Origin: Pseudobutyrivibrio ruminis
Lineage (GTDB): Bacteria > Bacillota > Clostridia > Lachnospirales > Lachnospiraceae
Assembly: GCA_015057315.1 (NCBI GenBank)
Contig: SVER01000006.1
Location: 62,001-126,000, forward strand
Direction of reading: 5' to 3'
Length of the DNA stretch: 64,000 bases
Made by a program: the position numbers and the translations under genes. The notes under the pieces are model-generated. The model ran no database searches. It was not told the DNA's origin and saw only the letters and a program-made list of their open reading frames with translations. Of the stretch, positions 44,350 to 52,600 are shown in pieces. How positions within the stretch are numbered: the stretch's first letter is position 1; each line of letters begins with the position of its first letter.

Positions 44350-45665
44350 TTATGCTACTCTATATAAGAAACCTCTAAAGATTCTTGCTGACTGGTATCT
44401 TTCACGATGTCGGTCTGGTCTAATGGGTACAAGATTTCTTGATATGATGGTTTCTAAATCAGGTGGAGATGTAATACCGCGGTAAAACTTTTTGCACATG
44501 TGAGCAGCAACTGAAAAGTTGGCTTTATATGTATATTTTCTTTGTTTTTTCTTAATGACTACGTGCGAGGTAATCATTTCTGCAAAATTATACATTATCA
44601 AATGTGCATATAATTCCTGCTGTATGCATTCCACTTTTTTGTGTGAAAATCAAGCATTCCCATGGTATATTTCAAATCCCTAAATGATGTTTCTATTCCC
44701 CATCTTAAAGCATACAGTTTCTTTATTTTTTCTGGTGGATACTTATTATTAGGAAGATTAGTTATAATTGTTTCATATGAACCCTCAGAAAGTGGGAATC
44801 TTACAATTCTAAATGAGAGTTTATAAAACTTGGTTGGTTCACCTTTTCTATTTTTATTTGGAAGATAATCAAAAATCGCATTGTTTGGAATCAATCTATA
44901 ATGATTTTTATCTTTTAATAATTCCTTCACTTTATTAGTTTGCTTCCGAGTGAGGTTAAGTTCGAAACCGATATCATAAGAATCCTCATTTGGTAGTGAC
45001 AAACCCTGTTTAATTCCACATTTACCATCTTTAATTCGAAACAAAAAATACCATCCTTTTTCTTGAATATGAGCTAGGTTGTTGTAACTTTCATATCCTC
45101 TGTCTGCCATTAAAAGAGCACTATCTAGCAAAGAACGATCAACCATCTCGACAAGAGCAAGATGCTCATTAGCATACTTTGATTTCTGAATAATTGCATC
45201 CTGATATATTTGATGCTGGAGATTATATAGAGCATTTAGGTGCAGGAGATTGTAAGGCTTTTGACCATTTGTGCCAGGCAAATAGGAATCCACATCATCT
45301 GGATTCGTTGGAATTTGAATTTTTGAACCATCTATTGCAAGTATAGGTAATTGATCATCAAAAGAATCACATAGTTTTTTTGAAAAAAGACGAAATATCG
45401 CCTCAAAAGCCTCTACTGTTATTTTACTTCGTTGCTGGCAAAAAGCAGACGCAGTTGGTGTTTCAGAACTATCATTAAATAAATCTAGCAATTCATTTGT
45501 AAGACTACCGCTTCCCATACCAATAATTCCTGTAATGACTTTTTCCATAGACAATTTTCTTTTCCGTGAGAAATTTCTTTCAGAATCAATACAGAAAGAT
45601 TTTGCATTATCTGCAATTGTTTTAATTTGTGACATCAAAAGTTTCTTTACCATTTGTGGTTTCAT
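44350..45665 (-). CDS. IS4-family transposase, expressed by -1 frameshift
   Basis: ATG at 45665 behind GGGAGG. The zero frame gives 355 residues and holds the DDE parts: AIDGSKI, ALLMADRGYES and the IS4 signature Y-(2)-R-(3)-E-(6)-K in YALRWGIETSFRDLK. After FHTKK the zero frame soon stops, while the -1 frame continues with VECIQQELYAHLIMYNF and 94 residues of typical transposase C-terminus. The shift point is A_AAA_AAG (44640-44634), in the correct phase. A -1 slip gives 438 residues, the normal IS4 length. TGCATA / TATGCA could form a small stem 5 nt downstream. A simple one-base deletion is the alternative. Confidence 0.82.
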
Positions 45666-45707
45666 GTGCGCCTCCCTGAAATTTGTAAATATACTTACAA
45701 TTTCAAG

Positions 45708-45752
45708 GGCCGCTTTCGCTACCTCTGAAAATAATCAGTAGCGAAAGCGGCC
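45708..45752 (-). promoter_or_regulatory. Strong hairpin in transposase leader
   Basis: GGCCGCTTTCGCTAC and GTAGCGAAAGCGGCC form a 15-bp perfect stem with a 15-nt loop, about 45 nt before the transposase start. It could limit translation of read-through transcripts, as known for other IS elements. Confidence 0.6.
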
Positions 45753-45796
45753 GCACTTTTCTGCATTAATGTCAACCCTTTATAGAAAAAAGACCC

Positions 45797-45816
45797 CTGC
45801 ATCATTCCTGATGCAG
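45797..45816 (-). terminator. Terminator inside the upstream end of the IS
   Basis: CTGCATCA / TGATGCAG, 8-bp stem, followed on the minus strand by GGGGTCTTTTTTC. It would stop transcription entering the transposase gene from outside. Confidence 0.7.
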
Positions 45817-45904
45817 AGATCTTTATACATCCCTCTTAACTTAATGACATTGGGCATTGCCCGAGTGCATTTTTTTATGACCACCCACAATAAGTTTACT
45901 TAAA

Positions 45905-45923
45905 AATACTAAGAAACTTAGTA
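45905..45923 (-). terminator. Terminator of the RiPP-type operon
   Basis: ATACTAAG / CTTAGTAT with 3-nt loop, followed on the minus strand by TTTTTAAG. Lies 26 nt after the ABC exporter stop. Confidence 0.65.
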
Positions 45924-45948
45924 TATTCACTGAATATGGCCCCGTAAA

Positions 45949-47574
45949 CTATAAAATATCATTAATGATTAAATGCTTATCCATAATCTTACATTCTTTA
46001 TTGCATAAATACCTGTATTCTTGCGAATGTGAAATAAGGATAATAATTCTTCCGTTGAATTTATCTCTTATATAGGTCATTATATCTTTTCCAGTTTCAA
46101 AATCAATTGAGTTAAAAGATTCATCTAAAATCAACACATCTGGATCCATCAATATTGTTCTAGCTAAAATTATTTTTTGAGCATCTCCACCCGAAATGTT
46201 AGCACGGTTTTCTTGTATTTCAGTATCTAAGCCTAAATCTATTATCTTATCCATAAACGGTTCTGCGTATAAGTTATCTAAAACATCATCCGAGTAGTGC
46301 TCTCCTAAAGTGATATTATTAATTATAGAGGTTGGTAGTAATTCTGTTTTTTGTGAAATGTACAATATTTTTTTTCTTACATCCTCATTGTTTATATCTT
46401 TTATATCATAATTATTAATCTTTACTCCATCATTTAGATTTAATTTCGCAATCATTTTTGCAATTGTTGATTTTCCACGCCCAGATTCGCCTGTAAGAAA
46501 AACGATATCCCCAACATCAAATTTTGCAAAGACATCGGCAAGTAAAATATTATCTTCATAACCAATACTTTTAGATTCTATTGTTATTTCATTTACATGC
46601 TCGATACGTACATTACCATTTGATTCTACGTTATATCTTAAATCTATATCTACAAAATCTAGTGCACCAGCTAGTTCTCGCATATCGATTTGTAGATTAA
46701 GCATATCACTAAGTGACGAATAGTACATATCATTAATCAACATCAAAAATGCCAAATCACCAAAAGAAATAATTTTTGTTCCAAAATATAAAACAATAAT
46801 AATGTATGATGCATTTTTTAAGGTAGATGCAATAAAATCCAAAATCACACACACATCCATTGCATATTGATTTCCTTTTTTTTCAGCATTTAATACACAA
46901 TCAAAGTTATTTACTATTAAATCTTTGATTCCCTTCTTATCTGCTAATTGCTTCATATTTTCTGGGCTTGAAACTATTACTTTTAGATTCTTCTTACAAA
47001 TAGCTCTCTTTGTTTGCAAATCTTTGCTTAGCAGAGTTAACCTCGATTTTTCTCCGTTCAAGAGTTTTTTGAACCCTATATATTGCAATGGTATTTGAAT
47101 TAAATAAAAAATAAATAATGTTTTATTAATTGTGAATATTAAGCATAGTGCAGTAATGCTTATTATCACTGAAACTAATAAACCAGTTAAAGAAGCAGAA
47201 AAAAAATTAAATACAGTTTGAACAGTATTTTCAATTCGTTCCATTATATATGTCGGTTCCTTATCTTGAATCGCGTCATAATTCATGTGAAAGAATTCAT
47301 TGTATAGCTTTTGAAATTCATTTTTTTTAAATTTTAATCCAAACCAAAATTTAAATCTATTTTGCATGAATTTAAATAGGTATAAGCCAAATAATACACA
47401 TGCATATTTAAATAATGTCTTTAAAATGCTTGTACTATTATAAATATCATTTAATCCATTTTTTAATATTACTGGTCCAGCAATTGATAAAACACATACA
47501 GCGAGCAAAAGTACTATATTGATAAATAATTCTTTATGATATTGCTTTAAAAGTTCAATAGAATATTTTTTCAT
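45949..47574 (-). CDS. ABC exporter, membrane domain fused to ATPase
   Basis: 541 residues. An N-terminal transmembrane domain (about 1-310, six helices) is followed by an ATPase domain with Walker A TGESGRGKST, signature ISGGDAQK and Walker B DVLILDESF, and the switch His in ISHSQEYRY. Half-transporter; would work as a dimer. There is no N-terminal C39 peptidase domain, so it does not cut the double-glycine leader of the precursor itself. It follows the SPASM fragment by 3 nt and is the export gene of the RiPP-type cluster. Very AT-rich codon use. Confidence 0.87.
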   Translation of the reverse strand: MKKYSIELLKQYHKELFINIVLLLAVCVLSIAGPVILKNGLNDIYNSTSILKTLFKYACVLFGLYLFKFMQNRFKFWFGLKFKKNEFQKLYNEFFHMNYDAIQDKEPTYIMERIENTVQTVFNFFSASLTGLLVSVIISITALCLIFTINKTLFIFYLIQIPLQYIGFKKLLNGEKSRLTLLSKDLQTKRAICKKNLKVIVSSPENMKQLADKKGIKDLIVNNFDCVLNAEKKGNQYAMDVCVILDFIASTLKNASYIIIVLYFGTKIISFGDLAFLMLINDMYYSSLSDMLNLQIDMRELAGALDFVDIDLRYNVESNGNVRIEHVNEITIESKSIGYEDNILLADVFAKFDVGDIVFLTGESGRGKSTIAKMIAKLNLNDGVKINNYDIKDINNEDVRKKILYISQKTELLPTSIINNITLGEHYSDDVLDNLYAEPFMDKIIDLGLDTEIQENRANISGGDAQKIILARTILMDPDVLILDESFNSIDFETGKDIMTYIRDKFNGRIIILISHSQEYRYLCNKECKIMDKHLIINDIL

Positions 47575-47577
47575 TTT

Positions 47578-48819
47578 TTATCTCTCTTCAAAGTTTATTG
47601 TTTCCAAATAATGTTTAGATTCCAATTTAGCGTATTTACAATAATCTTCGTCCATAGACAACATATCTCCAGTTTTATTATAGCAAACAGCTTTACATGG
47701 TCCACCACATATGTATTTATAGCTACATGATACACAATGTGAATCAGTTGTTACATCATTATCCATGAACAATTTTGTTATTTTATTTTTTTCAATTTTT
47801 TCAAACCATTGTGAATCAAAAATATTTCCCAAACAGTACACATCGTTTATCATAGCTTGACAAGGGAAAATATTACCATCGGAGTTAATTGCAATAACTT
47901 CGTAGCATGCGTTACATTTTGCAATTTTAAAATATGCATCAAATGAATGTTTTGACATTTGCAATTAACTAGTAGGGTACATACATTTCTCATTCCTTTT
48001 TGTAGGTTGCAGCGGAAGAGGATCAACCGAATGAAAGCCTTGAGAAATAAAAAACTCTTTAAAATCTGCATATAAATTTTCATTCTCGCAGCTAACAACA
48101 GGTTTAATAGTAATCTTCTTTCTATATTTATCTTCATATGACATAATATTATTCAAGATATTAAATGATTTCGAGTTCTTTCTTGTTTTAGCATTTTCGA
48201 TTTCATCAATAGCATCCAAACTAATGTCAATATGATATGCAGCCTCTACTATTTTACTATCAATTTTAATTGTAGAATTTGTCATCAGATGAACTTTAAA
48301 ATCATTTTTATTTGCAAATAAAACTAACTCACTTATATCATTTCGAAGCATTATTTCACCACCGGTAAATACCAAGTAATCAAATCCATGTTCCTTCAAC
48401 GATATTATTATTTCTTTCCATTGTTTTGTAGTTAGCTCTCGTGTTTTTCCAATGTTATCTTTATCATAACAATATGTACAATTAAGATTACATCTTTGGG
48501 TCAAATGAATATAGGCTTTATGTGGAATAAACTTTCTATAATTCTGGTATATGTTTTTAAAATCAGCTTTTTTATAATTATCAAATGAATCAAATAAAAT
48601 CTCGTTAAGCAACAATAACCTAAGTAATTCTTTCATGTCCGGGTCAACATTGCAATCTTCACCATCATGCGCCTCTAATCTAGTAATTAGTTTTGAAAAT
48701 AAATCAACCCCCCTATTATCTAGGCCAAATATTTTATTCAAATATGTACTATAAATTATATTTAAACCCTCATTGTTTTTTAACATCAAAAATTTTTCAT
48801 CAAACCCATATATTTTCAT
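47578..48819 (-). pseudogene. Radical SAM/SPASM peptide maturase interrupted by in-frame TAA
   Basis: One frame of 414 codons with a single TAA at 47967-47965. The first part (284 residues, ATG at 48819) has a winged-helix-like N-terminus (possible precursor-binding RRE, about 5-80) and the radical SAM motif C110-x3-C114-x2-C117 in CNLNCTYCYD, then FTGGEIML. The second part (128 residues) is a SPASM domain: KCNACYEVIAINSDGNIFPCQ, then CVSCSYKYICGGPCKAVC and a final C, enough Cys for two auxiliary Fe-S clusters. The next start after the stop (TTG, then ATG) has no ribosome binding site. So it is a nonsense mutation, a read-through case or a sequence error. The ATG overlaps the precursor stop (ATGA). 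Confidence 0.85.
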
Positions 48820-48986
48820 GCTGCTATGTTTTCCTCTCTCATTAAAGGAACTCCAGCTTTCGCTGGAGTTCCTTCAGTTTTCATATAAGCAGTGCCACCA
48901 AAACTCCCCGCACTACCACCACATGATGCCTGAATCTCTTGAGTATTCATTTCAGGCATAAAAAATTGAAATTTCTTTTCTTCCAT
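48816..48986 (-). CDS. RiPP-type precursor peptide with double-glycine leader
   Basis: 56 residues, ATG at 48986, 7 nt after GAGGAGG. The leader MEEKKFQFFMPE is followed by MNTQEIQASCGG, which fits the double-glycine leader pattern (M at -12, E at -8, I at -7, GG at -2/-1). The core would be 32 residues: SAGSFGGTAYMKTEGT, then PAKAGVPLMREENIAA. The core has no Cys; the only Cys is at -3 of the leader. The stop overlaps the radical SAM start (ATGA), proof of coupling. The modification cannot be predicted. Too short for usual gene calling. If GG is not a cleavage site, the Cys could be part of the core. Confidence 0.8.
   Translation of the reverse strand: MEEKKFQFFMPEMNTQEIQASCGGSAGSFGGTAYMKTEGTPAKAGVPLMREENIAA
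48847..48872 (-). repeat. GNRA-loop hairpin inside the precursor coding region
   Basis: On the minus strand GGAACTCCAGC-GAAA-GCTGGAGTTCC, an 11-bp perfect stem (13 with flanking A-T pairs) closed by a GAAA tetraloop, in the last third of the precursor gene. It could damp transcription or stabilise the 5' part of the mRNA, raising precursor over maturase. Confidence 0.85.
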
Positions 48987-49000
48987 AAAACAACCTCCTC

Positions 49001-49095
49001 AAAAAATAACTGCTACACTGCTGTAATCGACGGAGAAAATCTGATTGTTCTTGAGTTCTTCGCCGTCGGTGATTTACCGTCAGCAGTTATTTTTT
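49001..49095 (-). promoter_or_regulatory. Structured leader of the RiPP-type operon
   Basis: AAAAAATAACTGCT and AGCAGTTATTTTTT (14 bp perfect) enclose an inner stem CGACGG / CCGTCG. The minus-strand 3' arm ends in TTTTTT and is followed at once by GAGGAGG, the precursor ribosome site. A second CTGCTG (49018-49023) can pair with CAGCAG (49081-49086) instead, so two structures exclude each other. Attenuator or riboswitch-like control is inferred. Confidence 0.6.
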
Positions 49096-49564
49096 GTGCT
49101 GTCAAGGGTGGCGTCCGGCTACCTCAACCTATATATCTGCAATTTTCAAGGTTCATCTGAGCCTATTTTTTATACCCAGTTTTTTCATAGATCATTTGAC
49201 ACTATCAACATATAGGCTACTAACATACTACTTGAATATTTAATCACAAATGTATGTCTTTTTCTTGTATGAATTGTGAATTATTCCACGTTTCCAAAGG
49301 CTTCACGTAATCCATTACTGTTCTGGAATACTAAATCCAATTCTAAAAGTTCGCAATCGTTGTATACTTAATGGCATTTATCCGCTTAACAACCACCTGA
49401 AAAAATGCGTTCTTTGAGAACTTTGTAGAAATCCACTTAACTTTTTCCAGAAGGCGATAAGTGGATTTGGGACATTTCTGAAACCCGCTTAACATTTAGC
49501 AGATACATCCCACCCACAGGATTTATTATCTAAATATACTTCAGTATGACACTACTAAGAAAAG
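49096..49564. other. Gene-free stretch with degenerate 52-bp repeat
   Basis: No gene. CCGCTTAAC-type blocks at 49382, 49433 and 49485 (51-52 bp apart) and a dyad ATCCACTT / AAGTGGAT (49431-49475 region) resemble in layout the 52-bp array at 40182. Confidence 0.5.
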
Positions 49565-49595
49565 ACCTATTTGGCATTTATCACCAAATAGGTCT
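49565..49595 (-). terminator. Terminator of the carbohydrate operon
   Basis: GACCTATTTGG and CCAAATAGGTC form an 11-bp stem with 9-nt loop; on the minus strand TTTTCTT follows. Lies just after the stop at 49603. Confidence 0.9.
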
Positions 49596-49602
49596 TTATA
49601 TA

Positions 49603-52600
49603 TTACTTATTACCCTTTTTCAATACTTTTGTAAAAACTACATATCCGCCACTTACAAGAATTAGTGCCAGTGCAATGAGTATTAATATCAGAATTGCAT
49701 TACTATCTTTTTTCTCGCCTGTAGTAGGTGTTTCTTCATCAGATATGATTTCTTCTGATTGCTCATTATTCTCTTCTAATGTGTTCTCAGCCGAATCTTC
49801 AAATGTAGAATCTTCACTATTTTCTAATTTCTCATCTACACTGCTTTCAGCTTTGGACTTTTGCTTAGAGCTATTAGCTGCCTTTACCTTATCAGTTGTT
49901 TTAGCAACTTTATTGTTTCCAGCAGCAGGCACCTTAGGAGTATCAATTACTGTGATGTCCTTTGCTGGGCTTACAGCTTTGTTTACCTCATGATTAACTG
50001 GTGTGGTACCTGTGCTTCCACCTTGCGATGGCTTAAAAGGATTAACTGGATTAATGATAGGCTCCTTTGTTTTGTCTTCTTTTATCTTGCCCTTTGTCAA
50101 TTCATCTGTAAGCTTAACATATCCGCAGAAGCCGCCTGTCATGTCAATAAAGCTTACTCCATCCACTGCTGCAAATACAGGATTTGGATTGTAGCTGTAG
50201 TTTGAATCGTAACCAGTATCATTGATATCCTTTACTAATCTAGCTTTTTTATCAAGGGACTTTTCAGTGAAATCATATTCGCAAAGCTTTTCTGGAAGCG
50301 CCTCAGCCTTTGACACTTTAATCTTGATATCATCAGATGATGAAAGTTCTCCATCTGAGACTGTAAGTGTAAGCACATAGTTACCAGCTTGATTAAAGCT
50401 TACATCAGTGATTGCCTGATTATCCTTGTCTATAGCTACTGCTGCAATGTTTGGCTTGCTCTTTACTGTCCACTTGTATTCTAATGAAGAATTAGGATAT
50501 CCATCATCAATAGCGGATGCTTTTAGTCTTGTAGTTGCAACAGCTCCTAAAAGTAAGTTTGTTCCTGTAGCTTCTTCTAATTCTGTCAGCTTTTCCTCTG
50601 GCACTACTTCATCTGTTGTAACTTTCAGCTTAGAATCCTCTGCTGTGACAGATTCAACTTCATCTATGTTTTCCTCTGTTGTTTCAGCATCTTTTTCAGT
50701 AGCTTCTTCTGCAGGTACTTTACTAGCTTCTTCGATATCAGAGTCTTTCTCTTCTTTCTTTTCTTCTGACTTCACATCCTTTTCTAGCGGTTTTTCCACA
50801 TCTTCCTTTTCTAGCTTTTCAAGCTCTTCTTCCACTGGCTCACCGCCTAGAACTGCCCATTCAATTACACCTACACCAGAATTATTAGCTTCCTTTTTAT
50901 TTAGCTGAATTCTTAATCCATCAGTCATAACTGGCTTGAAGGATGTTACATTATACTTATCCGCTTCCAGACCAAAGCCCGATGCATCCTTTACTTCTTT
51001 CCAATCATCCCCATCCTTGTAGCTGATAGTATAATTCTTAGGGAATTGAATTCCCACTACTTCCTCAGAATCATTATCCTTCCAGAAGTAAATAGCTGAT
51101 TTGCTAATGCTTATCTTTTTATCCCAGGTGTATGTAATAGTCTCGTATTCTGATGTGTTGCCCCATGAGCCATAAGCACCAGTAGCTGGCTTTTCCATGG
51201 ATGCTGAGGATGACACGCCATCATTTACTGCACCTAATGTTTCCCAGCTAGAAACATAGCTTGTTGAAACTGAAGCATCTAAAGCCAGATTAGTATCCAT
51301 ATCCAGGGAATTAACTGCACTATTAAGTCTGTCGGCCATCTCATCTAATTCTTTTTGAGACACACCCGTCTTTGCAACCAATTCCTTAGCCTCTGCCAAA
51401 ACAGATTTCATATCAGAATATCCTGATTTAACAAAGAATGAATCAACCTTTTCAGCTCTTGAAATAGCACTATTTAATCCAGACTTATCAACAGCGCCTT
51501 CCATAAATCCATATACTTTCCACTCAATTACACCACAACCTAATGTCTTAGGATTGATGGTCATTCTAAGAGATGTGGTCTGTATTGGCTTGATTGTGGT
51601 TTTGTTGTATTTATCCAGCTCTGTTCCAAGGCCTTCCACTATCTCGCATTCCTTCCACTGGCCACCTTCAAGGTACTCTAGCTTAACAGCTGCTGGTGAG
51701 AAATTACCACCATTATCCTTGAAGAAATATGCATCCTGACCTGTGATGATAACCTCATCATCCCATGTGTATGTCACCCATGCTGGTGCGCCCTGTGCTC
51801 CACCTAGCCAGTTGTGCCATACACCATGGGATGTATCATTTGAAGCTGATGGGTCATAACCATCATTTAAACCAGCTACACCACCTAAATCCTGTGGTGT
51901 GTCAACAATAGCTGTTGGAGTAGCATAAGCTGCAAGATTTACCTCTTTACCGTCAACTACAACAACATTAGCTTTGGCCTTAACAGTAGATTTAGCTACT
52001 GAACCTTCTACAGCAAACACACCCTTGGAGCTATAAGCTTCTGCCGAAACCTCATCCCATTTTACTTCCACATTTCTGTAAACACCATCAGAATATAAGG
52101 CACTAACTTCTTTTGGTAAAGCTGGTGCTTCGTTTATCTTAGTAACAACTGCTGCATCCTTAATCGATACAATTTCTCTATCCTTCAAATCTCCAAAAAG
52201 CTTTGAAACCTCTTCTTCATCAAATGCTTTTGAATACATACTAAAGCCTTTAATTTTTCCATTTAAGAAGCTAATAGATTCCTCGTGAGAGCGTCCCAGA
52301 TAGTTTCTTTGAGCCTCTCCTAAATCTGAAAATACAAAGCCTGAATCTAATGTAGCAATCTTATCTCCATCAAGGTAAGCAGCAATATTTCCATTATCAT
52401 TTGTTAATACTAATTTCTTATCATATTCTGGTGCTATCGCATATACGGTATCCACTGTTTTCAGCTTCTTTGACTTCATGTCAGTAGCAGCAATGCTTAA
52501 CTGATTATTTCCTTTGAAGCTCACATACAAGTAGTTTTCATCTAAATCACCAAATTCGATAAGTCTTGTTCCATTCTCCTGATTTGCAGAAAGATTGAAG

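Larger units (their letters stand above)
44175..45880 (-). mobile_element. IS4-family insertion sequence
   Basis: 1706 bp bounded by imperfect inverted repeats of about 44 bp (44175-44218 and 45836-45880) that share TCATAAAAA, ATGCACTC, GGCA.TGCCC and AATGTCATTAAGTTAA. Inside are one transposase gene, a 15-bp bidirectional terminator at its 3' side and two hairpins at its 5' side. No clear target duplication is visible outside the repeats. It sits between the DUF4869-like pair and the RiPP-type cluster. Confidence 0.85.

Noticed and set aside
45836-45880. Target-site duplication for the IS
   Set aside because: Bases outside the two inverted repeats do not match over any useful length.
47578-47964. 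SPASM part as a separate gene
   Set aside because: No ribosome site before its TTG or ATG, and it continues the radical SAM frame directly after one stop codon.
48773-49160. Plus-strand frames of 62 and 73 codons
   Set aside because: They are antisense to the precursor gene and its structured leader.
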